Below the pieces are notes generated by a model that did no database searches, was not told the origin of the DNA, and saw only the letters and a program-made list of their open reading frames with translations. A stretch of 54,882 nucleotides of DNA from Fimbriimonadaceae bacterium (GTDB lineage: Bacteria; Armatimonadota; Fimbriimonadia; Fimbriimonadales; Fimbriimonadaceae): positions 1 to 54,882 of the forward strand of contig JADZDX010000064.1 in the NCBI GenBank assembly GCA_020850835.1, in the 5' to 3' direction. The position numbers and the translations under genes are program-made. Positions within the stretch are counted from its first letter, which is position 1; each line of letters starts with the position of its first letter. Below are positions 1 to 7,560 of this stretch, one piece after another.

Positions 1-59
1 TATTCAAATACGTCCCACCTCTTGAATCGTCGTCCTTCGTTTGAGGTTCCTTCGCTCAT
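1..59 (-). CDS. Possible N-terminal fragment of an unidentified protein
   Basis: An ATG on the minus strand (bases 57-59) opens a frame that runs without a stop to the window edge. It gives about 19 residues beginning MSEGTSNEGRRFKRWDVFE. It lies just beyond the terminator of the upstream minus-strand gene, as expected for a new transcription unit. No ribosome binding site is visible. Nothing can be said about function, and the frame may be fortuitous. Confidence 0.3.
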   Translation of the reverse strand, partial: MSEGTSNEGRRFKRWDVFE

Positions 60-111
60 AGGTACAGTTACTATGTTGGCGACTGCACCCCAAGAACTTA
101 GAGTGAAATGT

Positions 112-145
112 AAAAAAAGCCCCAAGCGCTGGCTTGGGGCTTTTT
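112..145 (-). terminator. Rho-independent terminator after the stalk-domain gene
   Basis: A perfect 8-bp stem, GCCCCAAG/CTTGGGGC (119-126 with 133-140), encloses a 6-base loop. Read on the minus strand it is followed by seven T residues. It begins 14 bases after the stop codon at 159. On the plus strand it also has a short T run (141-145), so it may work both ways. Confidence 0.85.
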
Positions 146-158
146 GATTGAGCTTAGA

Positions 159-1526
159 TTACTTACTGCGCTTTGTAATCAGAACGTGTCCAGTCTTGGG
201 ATCCACATCCACATTGACGTTCAACGTATCGCTGATGAAGCTAAGCGGGACGATCGTTCGACCGTGATCAATAAAGGCGGCGTATTCCAAGGTCGTCTTC
301 TGACCATTGAGGAGGGCTGTCTTACTGCCGATCTTTACAGTCGCGTTACGAGCTGCCCCGTTTGCGTTTACGGTCTTGTCCTCGTGCGTCCACTTAACCT
401 TTCCACCCGCTGCTTCGTACAAATGGCGGAATGGGCTGAGCGCGATACCTTCTTGAACTCGGGCTGGCACATCTAGGCGTAGTGTTCGGGCATCGTAAGT
501 CAAGGATAGTGTAACGCTAAGGTTGAGGCGAGTTCCGTGCGCAATCCGAATCGTCGCTGCGGCGGTATTCGCTTGGGCGACCGGTGCTGGCTTTGCCTGA
601 ACGGGCGGCTTCGCTGTTGCAATTGCGGGGAGAGGAGCCACTCGTACTGGCTTCGCGCTTGGCTTGGCCACGGGTTTCGGTGCTGGCTTGGCCACGGGTT
701 TCGGCGTTGCCACCCGACGGCCGGTTGGCGTGAGGCTTCGTGCACCCGTTGTCGAAGCGGTTGGTGCCTGAACCTTCATGGGTTTTGCCGGTGCGGGCTT
801 GGCCAAGACGGCGGCGTAGCCCCCGGACATAGTGGCAAGCGGAACATCGCTAACCACGGGAACGACCGGTGCCGTTGGGACGCCAACGCGGTCGGTTCGT
901 CCGCCGGGATTATTGACGAAAACTCGTACCTTGCGACTTCGAGCCGAACGATTGCTCTCGTCAACAACCAGAATCTGCACTTCATGCCAGCCGTTGGTCA
1001 GCATTTCGGTGTCAATGACGTACTGGTAAGGAGCAACATTAGTCATGGATCGCATGTCGCCATCCACGATAAATGACACCATTCTCACCCTGAGGCTGTT
1101 CTTCAGGGCAACCCGAATATCAACTAGACCCTGGATGGTCGATCCGGCCTTCGGCGAAGAAATTTCGACATCCGTATTCGTTGGAGCTTCTACATCAAGG
1201 TTTGACTTTTGGGTTTCCAACAAGTTGCCGTCGCCGTCAAAGACCAAAACCTCAATCAGATTCTTGCCGTCATTCAGGGTAGTGGCATCCGTTCTGAACT
1301 TGACTTCGTTCGCCTCGGCGCCATTCACTGCCCGGGTTCCAACACTTATGCCATTCACCCGTAACTCCACCAATCTGGCGGCAACTTGAGTAAACCGCAC
1401 ATTGATGGACTGGCCGTTGACGGCACGTTCAATCACGACATCGGGAACGGTGAAGGCAGCATTCGCGGCCGTCCCTCCCACTAAAGCTAAGGCAAATAAG
1501 CCTAATTTAATCCAATGATTCACCAT
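159..1526 (-). CDS. Secreted Ig-like/Cu-amine-oxidase stalk-domain protein
   Basis: The start is taken as ATG 1526 because GGAGAG lies just upstream; a GTG at 1538 would add four residues. Residues 1-23 form a signal peptide with cleavage near ANA-AF. Two Ig-like beta-sandwich stretches follow (about 25-110 and 125-205). Next comes a low-complexity Pro/Ala/Lys linker (about 235-320). The C-terminal domain of about 130 residues resembles the copper amine oxidase N-terminal 'stalk' domain (PF07833), with its LSVTLSLTYDARTLRLDV and GRTIVPLSFISDTL segments. In other bacteria such domains occur in cell-envelope proteins with no amine oxidase activity. I infer an envelope-binding or structural role; the substrate is unknown. 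It is monocistronic and followed by a strong terminator. Confidence 0.8.
   Translation of the reverse strand: MVNHWIKLGLFALALVGGTAANAAFTVPDVVIERAVNGQSINVRFTQVAARLVELRVNGISVGTRAVNGAEANEVKFRTDATTLNDGKNLIEVLVFDGDGNLLETQKSNLDVEAPTNTDVEISSPKAGSTIQGLVDIRVALKNSLRVRMVSFIVDGDMRSMTNVAPYQYVIDTEMLTNGWHEVQILVVDESNRSARSRKVRVFVNNPGGRTDRVGVPTAPVVPVVSDVPLATMSGGYAAVLAKPAPAKPMKVQAPTASTTGARSLTPTGRRVATPKPVAKPAPKPVAKPSAKPVRVAPLPAIATAKPPVQAKPAPVAQANTAAATIRIAHGTRLNLSVTLSLTYDARTLRLDVPARVQEGIALSPFRHLYEAAGGKVKWTHEDKTVNANGAARNATVKIGSKTALLNGQKTTLEYAAFIDHGRTIVPLSFISDTLNVNVDVDPKTGHVLITKRSK
661..708. repeat. Two 24-bp tandem units in the Pro/Lys/Ala linker
   Basis: GGCTTGGCCACGGGTTTCGG occurs at 661-680 and again at 685-704, as two adjacent 24-base units. 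They encode the repeated KPAPKPVA-type linker of the stalk-domain protein. A unit length divisible by three lets copy number change without a frameshift. Confidence 0.75.
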
Positions 1527-1615
1527 CGGTCTCTCCACATCTTCGCCAAACCCAAAGGCTTAGCGCATAACATCAGCATAGCCGGTTTTTCCCATTCTGT
1601 GCCACCCTTGCGGGT

Positions 1616-2728
1616 GTGGCTAAGCTGAGCTTCCTTAGAGACGGGCCGAACTCGGCATTTGGTTGGCAGAAAATTGATCGCGGCCTGCATCTTAACAGCC
1701 TCAGCTGGCAGGGCCACAATTGGAGCCACACGGTCTGGGTTGAACCGAACACTGAACACCGAACACCGAACACGTGTTTGCTCTTCATCTCCGGTGACCT
1801 CGTTGATGAACCCGATCAATGGACCTTCAATCAGCTTCAGCAGTCGGGCCTTCCCGTAGCGATGCTGTTTGGTATTCCCAACCAACCTCTATTTGACCTT
1901 CGGGAGGACGACCTGATTGCTCACTCCTTCGAGCAATCAATCCTGACCGGCGACAAATCCTGGCCCGTCGTCTTCGCCATGGCAACGGCGGTCATACGCT
2001 GCATGGACGCCCTGCAAGAGGCCTTTGGATTTCAGAACTTCGTGCTCGCCGGGGCCAGCAAGCGTGGCTGGACCGCTTGGCTCGCCGCTCTCACGGGTGA
2101 CCCTCGGGTAGGTGGCCTTTGCTCCATCATCTTCGATAACTTGAATGTTGTCCCTCAGATGCAGCAACAGCTCCTGCAATGGGGAACCTTCAGCCCGAAG
2201 CTTGATGACTACACTCGACGCCACCTGCAAGCGATGATGGCCGATCCCGCCGGGATTGAGCTTGCCCAAGCCGTTGATCCATACTCCTTCCTCGGTGATC
2301 TCCAATGTCCGGTTCACCTCGTTCATGGTGCCAACGATCCTTTCTGGTGTGTGGATGCCACGACTCGCTATTGGGAAGCCTTACCTTCGCCAAAGTCGCT
2401 TTGTGTTCTGCCCAACACTGGCCATTCCCTTACCTCAGATGGGCTAGCCTCAGTCGCGAACTTCGCTCAAACATGTGCCGAGAACGAGTCCTTTCCCCAA
2501 TGGTCGGCCCAATTCCGCGGGGGGGAAATTATCTACTCCGGCCCCGACCCCGATCAAATTTTGATTCACCACGCGCTGAGCGACGACTTGCACTTTGACG
2601 ACAAATGCTGGACGCCGAGCCTAGACTTACCATGGGTCGAAGGCAAGAACGTTGCCTGCACGATTGAGTCGAAGTTCGGCAGCACGACCCTAAGCACGCC
2701 CCCTCGTATCATTCACTCTGGAGGCTAG
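1616..2728 (+). CDS. PhoPQ-activated pathogenicity-related (PqaA-type) alpha/beta hydrolase
   Basis: The start is GTG 1616. The family (PF10142) is recognised from the N-terminal LHLNSLSWQGHNWSHTVWVEP segment, the nucleophile elbow GASKRGWTAW, an acid loop VHGANDPFW and a late NTGHSL histidine. Together these suggest a Ser-Asp-His triad. Members are usually exported, but no signal peptide is visible here. The conserved region begins almost at the chosen start, so the protein may be cytoplasmic or its start misplaced. Residues 45-53 (NTEHRTPNT) are encoded by a heptanucleotide repeat array and look like an insertion between two conserved strands. The substrate is unknown. The gene stands alone between minus-strand genes. 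Confidence 0.8.
   Translation: MAKLSFLRDGPNSAFGWQKIDRGLHLNSLSWQGHNWSHTVWVEPNTEHRTPNTCLLFISGDLVDEPDQWTFNQLQQSGLPVAMLFGIPNQPLFDLREDDLIAHSFEQSILTGDKSWPVVFAMATAVIRCMDALQEAFGFQNFVLAGASKRGWTAWLAALTGDPRVGGLCSIIFDNLNVVPQMQQQLLQWGTFSPKLDDYTRRHLQAMMADPAGIELAQAVDPYSFLGDLQCPVHLVHGANDPFWCVDATTRYWEALPSPKSLCVLPNTGHSLTSDGLASVANFAQTCAENESFPQWSAQFRGGEIIYSGPDPDQILIHHALSDDLHFDDKCWTPSLDLPWVEGKNVACTIESKFGSTTLSTPPRIIHSGG
1747..1774. repeat. Heptanucleotide repeat array (GAACACN x4)
   Basis: Four direct copies, GAACACT, GAACACC, GAACACC and GAACACG, lie head to tail inside the hydrolase gene. Three 7-mers make 21 bases, so the array encodes the heptapeptide period NTEHRTP without breaking the frame. On the other strand it reads as the VFGVRCSVFG-type translation. 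Confidence 0.85.
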
Positions 2729-2749
2729 GCTTTTGCCTGTCTCAGGTGG

Positions 2750-3205
2750 TCAGGCATCAGCCTGAGATTGACCCGTCTCCGCGACGATCACGCTGCCGAT
2801 TCCACCGCGGACGTTGAACTCGGCTGTCACGCGCATCCAGCGCGGCGAACAGCAGGTGGCGAGTTCGTCAAGAAGCTGATTCGTCACCGCTTCATAGAAG
2901 ATGCCCTTATCGCGGAAGCTGTTGTAGTAGAGCTTCAGCGCTTTAAGCTCGATGCAAAGCTGATCGGGGATGTACTCAAGGGTGATCTCGGCGAAATCGG
3001 GGTGGCCCGTCTTGGGGCAGACGCTCGTGAACTCGGGGAAGATGTGCGTGATCGTATAGTCGCGCTGGGGAGCCGGATTGGGGAAAGTTTCGAGCACGGT
3101 TGATTGTGGCAGGTAGCTAAGGGTTGCGGGGAATGCCTTGGTGTGGCTGGGTATTGCTGGGATTAGCTGGGTATGCCGGGTCGTTGCGGATTGTGCTTTG
3201 GCCAT
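2750..3205 (-). CDS. queF: NADPH-dependent 7-cyano-7-deazaguanine reductase (preQ1 synthase)
   Basis: QueF reduces preQ0 to preQ1 in queuosine tRNA modification. At 151 residues this is the short, single-domain YkvM type. The segment [12 protein letters not shown] holds the cysteine that forms the thioimide and the general-acid Asp. [16 protein letters not shown] matches the family's substrate-binding ESKSLKLY region. The conserved part starts near residue 30 ([15 protein letters not shown]). The first 28 residues are low complexity and are encoded by part of a degenerate repeat, so the native start may lie later than the ATG at 3205. No other queuosine genes are nearby. It is divergent from fabD. 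Confidence 0.93.
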   Translation of the reverse strand: MAKAQSATTRHTQLIPAIPSHTKAFPATLSYLPQSTVLETFPNPAPQRDYTITHIFPEFTSVCPKTGHPDFAEITLEYIPDQLCIELKALKLYYNSFRDKGIFYEAVTNQLLDELATCCSPRWMRVTAEFNVRGGIGSVIVAETGQSQADA

Positions 3206-3280
3206 TTTAGCGACGCCAGCTACTCCAAGCTAGACCAAGCCATGCCCAGCAAAACCCCGCTACCCCCAGCCACAATCAGA
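3120..3280. repeat. Degenerate GCTGGG repeats arranged as inverted arms
   Basis: From about 3120 to 3190 the plus strand carries spaced copies of (T)(A/T)GCTGGGTAT. From about 3230 to 3280 it carries their complement (CCAGCTACTCC, CATGCCCAGC, CCCCCAGCCACA). The arms flank the queF start and the fabD upstream region and could form an imperfect long stem. The left arm codes for the QueF N-terminus. Confidence 0.6.
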
Positions 3281-3282
3281 CC

Positions 3283-4203
3283 ATGTTTGCCGTCGTATTC
3301 CCAGGGCAAGGCTCGCAGAAGCCCGGCATGGGGCACTCGCTCTACGAAACCTTCGAAGCCGCTAGGAAGGTCTTCGACGATGTTTCTGGGGCCCTACATG
3401 TTGATGTTGCAAAGCTCTGTTTCGAGTCAAGTGAAGACGAACTAAGGCAGACCCAAAACGCTCAGATTGCGCTTTACACCTGCGGACTGGCAGCATGGCA
3501 ATCTCTTGACTTGCCGGGTTACGTCCAGGCATTTGCTGGCCATAGCGTCGGTGAGTATGCGGCGGTCGTCGCCTCTGGTGCGCTATCCGTTCGCGAAGGA
3601 GCGCGCCTGGTGTGGCGTCGGGGCGAGCTCATGAAGGACGCACCGAAAGGCACAATGGCGGCTGTCCTAGGGCTCGAGTCATCGCTGCTGGAAGAAATCT
3701 GCCGGGAGGTCAATGGTATTGTGGTCATCGCCAATGATAATTGCCCTGGCCAGTTGGTCATTAGCGGGGAAGTTGAAGCCGTACGCGAGGCCTCTGAACG
3801 AGCTGGGGAAGCCGGAGCAAAGCGGGTCTTGCCCCTGAATGTCAGCGGCGCATTTCACAGCCCCCTGATGGGTGACGCGGCGCGAGCAATGGGCGAAGCC
3901 CTCAAGGAAGCTTCATGGCAGCCTCAGGTCAAGCCGGTTGTTGCCAATGTCACGGCGAGCCCCGTCGAAGGATCCGCCTCGTGGGCGAACCTCTTGGAAC
4001 GGCAATTGAGCAGCAGTGTTCGGTGGACGGAGTCGGTTCAGAGCATGGTTAGGGAGGGGATCACAACGTTCGTTGAATGTGGGTCCGGCGAAGTTCTCAC
4101 TGGCCTCCTGAAGCGCATTGATAAGGAAGCCAGAGGAATTGCAGTCTATGATGCTTCCTCGGTGAACGAGGCCAAGCTCCAACTCGGGGCGGTGAACGCA
4201 TGA
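3283..4203 (+). CDS. fabD: Malonyl-CoA:ACP transacylase
   Basis: This enzyme transfers malonyl from CoA to acyl carrier protein to supply fatty-acid elongation. FPGQGSQKPGMG is present at the N-terminus. The nucleophile is Ser88 in GHSVGEYAAVVASG, and the partner His192 lies in GAFHSPLM. The 306-residue length is typical. The ATG at 3283 is the first residue of the conserved core. The stop overlaps the fabG start by four bases (ATGA), so the two are translationally coupled. No acpP or fabF follows. The C-rich leader contains CACAAT six bases before the ATG, a weak -10 candidate. Confidence 0.96.
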   Translation: MFAVVFPGQGSQKPGMGHSLYETFEAARKVFDDVSGALHVDVAKLCFESSEDELRQTQNAQIALYTCGLAAWQSLDLPGYVQAFAGHSVGEYAAVVASGALSVREGARLVWRRGELMKDAPKGTMAAVLGLESSLLEEICREVNGIVVIANDNCPGQLVISGEVEAVREASERAGEAGAKRVLPLNVSGAFHSPLMGDAARAMGEALKEASWQPQVKPVVANVTASPVEGSASWANLLERQLSSSVRWTESVQSMVREGITTFVECGSGEVLTGLLKRIDKEARGIAVYDASSVNEAKLQLGAVNA

Positions 4204-4928
4204 GGTTTAAGGATCAAGTTGTCGTCGTAACGGGAGCGAGCCGAGGCATTGGCCGAGCAATCGCCGAAGGGTTTGGGCGCGAGGGGGCCAAGGTCGCATG
4301 CATTGCGACCTCAATGGCGAATGCCGAAGGTACGGCTAAGAATATTTCGGGAGCCAAGGCCTATGCCCTTGATGTGAGCAATGCTGACGCGGTAACCGAA
4401 ATCTTTGGGCAGATAGAGAAGGATCTCGGCGTGCCTGCGGTGCTCGTGAATAACGCGGGCATTACGCGCGATCAGCTCATCATGCGCATGAAAGATGAGG
4501 ACTTTGATAGCGTCCTTGCCGTGAATCTGCGCGGTTCCTATTTGTGCTCGAAAGCGGTCTGCCGAGGAATGATGAAGGCACGATCTGGTCGCATCATTAA
4601 CATTTCCAGCATCGTCGGGCTCCATGGCGCCGCTGGGCAGGCCAATTACGCCGCAAGCAAGGCGGGCCTCATTGGGCTGACAATGGCCCTCGCAAAAGAG
4701 TTTGGATCAAGGAGCATTACGGTGAACGCGGTGGCCCCCGGGTTTATTGAGACGGATATGACGGCTGACCTCCCGCAGGACATGAAGGATCAGACGATCG
4801 CCGTTGCGCCGCTTGCCCGGTTGGGTACGCCAGAGGATATCGCCGGTGCGGTCTTGTTCTTGGCTTCAAACGATGCGAGCTACATTACCGGGCAAGTTTT
4901 GACCGTCGACGGCGGCCTAACCATCTGA
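4200..4928 (+). CDS. fabG: 3-oxoacyl-ACP reductase
   Basis: This short-chain dehydrogenase reduces 3-ketoacyl-ACP with NADPH in fatty-acid synthesis. The Rossmann motif TGASRGIGRAIA, the NNAG motif (VNNAGITRDQL), and the catalytic Ser in INISSIVG and Tyr/Lys in NYAASKAG are all present. The C-terminal YITGQVLTVDGGLTI is typical of FabG. The 242-residue length is normal. It is coupled to fabD by an ATGA overlap. The 219 bases that follow, up to the tRNA, contain only a small palindrome at 4949-4962 and no recognised gene. Confidence 0.96.
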   Translation: MRFKDQVVVVTGASRGIGRAIAEGFGREGAKVACIATSMANAEGTAKNISGAKAYALDVSNADAVTEIFGQIEKDLGVPAVLVNNAGITRDQLIMRMKDEDFDSVLAVNLRGSYLCSKAVCRGMMKARSGRIINISSIVGLHGAAGQANYAASKAGLIGLTMALAKEFGSRSITVNAVAPGFIETDMTADLPQDMKDQTIAVAPLARLGTPEDIAGAVLFLASNDASYITGQVLTVDGGLTI

Positions 4929-5147
4929 AAGTTTTTCCACATAGTCCATCCCCAAATGGGGAAAAGTCGACATGATTGCAGGCTCAAAGATTTTGTGAGA
5001 ATGTTACGGTGGTTTAGCCTGGTGGAAAACTCCAAGAGGTTGTGAGGCTTGATCAAGCACGTGGGCATTCTTCCTGCCTACTAACCCGCCACCCTCCAGC
5101 AACGGGGAGAAAGGGCCAATAGAATACGGGTACCATCATCCTCGCCT

Positions 5148-5222
5148 GGGGGCATAGCTCAATGGGAGAGCACCTGCTTTGCAAGCAGGGGGTTAGGGGT
5201 TCGAGTCCCCTTGCCTCCACCA
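5148..5222 (+). tRNA. tRNA-Ala (anticodon TGC)
   Basis: The acceptor stem GGGGGCA/TGCCTCC closes with one G-U pair. The anticodon arm CCTGC-TTTGCAA-GCAGG gives anticodon TGC. The T arm contains GGTTCGAGTCC. Discriminator A5219 is followed by encoded CCA. A TAGAAT hexamer at 5120-5125 is a plausible -10 element, with no clear -35. Confidence 0.97.
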
Positions 5223-5228
5223 GACTTT

Positions 5229-5531
5229 TCATTCGTAATTTGATTTGAGGTTACTTAGGTGTGCGTCCCAGGCCTTTGCAATCTGAGACATCCACACCGA
5301 CATTCCAGCGATGACCTCCGGATCAAGTTCTCGCAAGGCAACCCGGCCTTGGCGCAAGGTGCGTACAACTCCGCTTGCATCAAGAACGGCCAAGTGTCGA
5401 GCCGCAGCTTGACGAGAAATCCCGAGATCGGCACTGAGTGCGTTTGTGTTGAGGGGACCAAGCCGACTCAGCCGACTCACCATCTCGAGTCGGCTGGGGT
5501 CTCCAAGCGCATTGAAAACCGCGGCTGTCAT
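5229..5531 (-). CDS. ArsR-family winged-helix transcriptional regulator
   Basis: This 100-residue protein has the ArsR pattern: FNALGDPSRLEMVSRL, then the recognition helix region LGISRQAAARHLAVLDASG and a beta-wing VRTLRQGRVALREL. No clustered metal-binding cysteines are visible, so it probably belongs to the metal-independent branch often paired with SRPBCC proteins. Its start overlaps the stop of the upstream SRPBCC gene by four bases. I infer that it represses its own operon. The stop lies six bases from the 3' end of the oppositely oriented tRNA-Ala. Confidence 0.88.
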   Translation of the reverse strand: MTAAVFNALGDPSRLEMVSRLSRLGPLNTNALSADLGISRQAAARHLAVLDASGVVRTLRQGRVALRELDPEVIAGMSVWMSQIAKAWDAHLSNLKSNYE

Positions 5532-5977
5532 AGGCCGTAGCTCTTGGCAAGCTTGGGAAACTCCTCATCCCAACCACCAAAGTTTTGTTCGAAGGCCATA
5601 CCTTGTCGCTGCTTGGCGATTCGCAAGAAGCCACTCTCGGTCACGGTTACTTTCGTACCGCCCTCGCACTCCTCTAGTAAGAACTCGACCGTGGTAAGTT
5701 CCCCTTCAGGGTGCGACGAAAGCCGAAACGCATCGCCTGGATGCCACTGATAGACTAGGCACTTCCCGGGATCCAAGCGAACAATTCTGCATTCGCAGCG
5801 AAGTTCGCCCCAGATGAAGTCAACCGAGCCGCCTTCGACAAAATCACCTTCGATCGCCTGGGGGAACCAACTGGCTAGCGCCTGGGCACTTGCGAACGAC
5901 TTCTGCCAGACCACACCGGGCGTGGCAGGGAGGATGACTTGGCGTACGATGGAATCTTCTATATGCAACATAATCAT
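5528..5977 (-). CDS. SRPBCC/AHSA1-domain protein
   Basis: This 149-residue protein belongs to the START/SRPBCC fold, activator-of-Hsp90-ATPase-1-like branch. It has an opening strand IVRQVILPATPGVVWQKSFA, then ASWFPQAIEG, CRIVRLDPGKCLVYQWHPG and a C-terminal helix ending in WDEEFPKLAKSYG. Such proteins bind hydrophobic ligands in a deep cavity; the ligand is unknown. Linkage to an ArsR regulator is a common arrangement. A second possible start is ATG 5971. The promoter at 5983-6011 puts the predicted transcription start at or next to ATG 5977. Confidence 0.85.
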   Translation of the reverse strand: MIMLHIEDSIVRQVILPATPGVVWQKSFASAQALASWFPQAIEGDFVEGGSVDFIWGELRCECRIVRLDPGKCLVYQWHPGDAFRLSSHPEGELTTVEFLLEECEGGTKVTVTESGFLRIAKQRQGMAFEQNFGGWDEEFPKLAKSYGL

Positions 5978-5982
5978 TGCAT

Positions 5983-6011
5983 ATCATACACTAGTTTTAA
6001 GCTTCATGCAA
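5983..6011 (-). promoter_or_regulatory. Sigma-70-type promoter of the SRPBCC/ArsR operon
   Basis: On the minus strand TTGCAT (6006-6011) is followed, after a 17-base spacer, by TATGAT (5983-5988). The predicted transcription start falls about base 5976, on the ATG at 5977. The mRNA would therefore be leaderless, or start at ATG 5971 with a very short leader. No Shine-Dalgarno sequence is visible. Confidence 0.65.
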
Positions 6012-6044
6012 CTGCCTCATATTCCAAATCGTCTGTAGCTCGGA

Positions 6045-7430
6045 ATGTCGCTCTTGGTCGCTCTCACCGTCGCTTCGATGTCTGTGAAATGGGAGGCTAT
6101 GGGGCCGGTTTTTGGCAATCCTACCAATGTGACGACCGACCCTGGGTTTCATCATGTTTTCACGTTCGAGGTTAAAGACAACCAGGCACGCTACATCATT
6201 GACGATCAGGTGCTGCCATGGCGGTCCACGCATGCCAGCCAGTTCGCGTTTTGGTTGGGGGGCGGCAAGGATTGGTTTTACCGATTTACCGATGGGAGCG
6301 AGACGGTGCTTTGGCTGAACGGCAAGGAAGAGCGACGAGAACCGTTCTCAATGTATCCAGTCTCAGTGTCGCCGAAAGTGATTTTGCTGGTCAATGGCAA
6401 TCGTTCAGAACTCGAAGTAAATGGGAAGTCGGTGATTCAAAGTAGCGACATTTTCGTGGAGGTGATGAAGCAGGGGCTGGTTACGATGCACAAGATCGAG
6501 AACGATCAATGGCGTATCCAGTGTGGGAAGTGGAGCATTGTCTCCAGCGATCAGCCGGACCCGATGGAACTCAAGGATGGTCGTATTGTGGTGCGGGCGA
6601 ATGAGAGGATCTATCTGAATGGGAAGCCAGTTGGTGGGTTGCCGAACCTGGACCGGGATGATGACTTCATGGCCACGCCGAGCCAGCGCGGCTGGGTGCT
6701 CCAAACCGTTAAGGAACCGAAGGAGTGTTATCTCAATGGGGTCATGATGAAGACAGGAACGCTTGGGCTGTTGCCTATCGAGGACATGGAATTCGAGCGC
6801 GGGTTGTTAATGAGGCAGGATCAGGACTCCGAGGAAGAGGAGAAGCCTTTCAAGCTCTATCGTGTGACCACAAAAAACCCACCGCAGCCGTTTTCCGACC
6901 TAGTTGTTAGGCATGTCTACGAGTACAAAGAAGGTCTCAACGACGGCGCAGCCGCGCTGATTGAGCTCGGCGAAGATCACAACGCGATCATTCACTCGGC
7001 GAAGACCAGTAAGAACGAGGAACCTAAGGTCGTTTGGGAATCGAAGCAAAGGCTCAGCAGCGCTACGGAGTACGGCGGGCTTTCCCTCAGCCCCGACGGC
7101 ACGCGCCTTGGCTTCCTCACCGACAACCTGTTGGGCGAATATGTGCGGATTAATGACCAGATTTTCGGGCCCTACAAAAGCGTGGACTATCTCGATGAAA
7201 TGGCGGTTGTTTTTAGCCCCGATGGCAAGCATTTCGCCTACGTGGCCGAAGAAAACAACAGCCCCGACCTCACGTTATTTATTGACGGAAAATCCACGGG
7301 CGTCAAGTTCGACGGCATCGTGAAATACGGCTCTCCAAAATGGCAAAGCAACTCACAAGTCCGGCTTGTAGTCGGCAAAGACACCCTAAGGCCGGAAGGC
7401 AAGGTGTATCGAGTTACTGTGAACTTGTAG
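6045..7430 (+). CDS. Protein with WD40/PD40-like beta-propeller repeats, function unknown
   Basis: I do not recognise a characterised family. The 461-residue protein starts with a short hydrophobic stretch (MSLLVALTVASMS), which may be a weak export signal or anchor. The body is rich in short beta strands. The C-terminal third carries two PD40-type motifs, SLSPDGTRLGFLTD and FSPDGKHFAYVAEE, typical of TolB-like beta-propellers. Recurrent YLNGKPVG/LWLNGKEE/LFIDGKSTG strands suggest blade repeats along the whole length. A propeller scaffold that binds protein or glycan is a reasonable guess. It is monocistronic, and an imperfect hairpin lies downstream. Confidence 0.6.
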   Translation: MSLLVALTVASMSVKWEAMGPVFGNPTNVTTDPGFHHVFTFEVKDNQARYIIDDQVLPWRSTHASQFAFWLGGGKDWFYRFTDGSETVLWLNGKEERREPFSMYPVSVSPKVILLVNGNRSELEVNGKSVIQSSDIFVEVMKQGLVTMHKIENDQWRIQCGKWSIVSSDQPDPMELKDGRIVVRANERIYLNGKPVGGLPNLDRDDDFMATPSQRGWVLQTVKEPKECYLNGVMMKTGTLGLLPIEDMEFERGLLMRQDQDSEEEEKPFKLYRVTTKNPPQPFSDLVVRHVYEYKEGLNDGAAALIELGEDHNAIIHSAKTSKNEEPKVVWESKQRLSSATEYGGLSLSPDGTRLGFLTDNLLGEYVRINDQIFGPYKSVDYLDEMAVVFSPDGKHFAYVAEENNSPDLTLFIDGKSTGVKFDGIVKYGSPKWQSNSQVRLVVGKDTLRPEGKVYRVTVNL

Positions 7431-7459
7431 CGGGGGCTACTGACCATTTTCACATGTCC

Positions 7460-7515
7460 TCATCCCGGCTCTTTGGCTGTGGTATGCAAGAGTTTCCGTA
7501 GCAGGGTCGGGATGA
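7460..7515. repeat. Imperfect inverted repeat TCATCCCG...CGGGATGA
   Basis: TCATCCCG at 7460-7467 pairs with CGGGATGA at 7508-7515. A nested CTCTT/AAGAG pairing lies inside the 40-base loop. No T run follows, so it is not a standard terminator. It could be a REP-like element or an mRNA-stabilising hairpin after the propeller gene. Confidence 0.5.
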
Positions 7516-7521
7516 CGTGGA

Positions 7522-7550
7522 TTGAGAATGGGGTGCCTGAAAGGTAAACT
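7522..7550 (+). promoter_or_regulatory. Promoter of rlmN
   Basis: TTGAGA (7522-7527), a 17-base spacer and TAAACT (7545-7550) make a good vegetative promoter. Transcription would begin near 7557, three or four bases before ATG 7561. This argues against the in-frame TTG at 7522 and ATG at 7528, which lie inside the promoter. Confidence 0.65.
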
Positions 7551-7560
7551 CTGCCTCAAT

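Noticed and set aside
144-1389. Several open frames on the plus strand across the first 1.4 kb
   Set aside because: They are antisense to the stalk-domain gene, have Cys/Arg/Trp-rich non-protein-like translations and lack ribosome binding sites.
1520-1885. Minus-strand frame with VRCSVFSVRF-like sequence
   Set aside because: It is the reverse translation of the heptanucleotide array and overlaps the hydrolase gene; there is no independent support.
4929-5147. Possible small RNA or acpP gene after fabG
   Set aside because: There is no acyl carrier protein motif, no T-tailed terminator and no RNA family that I could recognise; only a 14-base palindrome.
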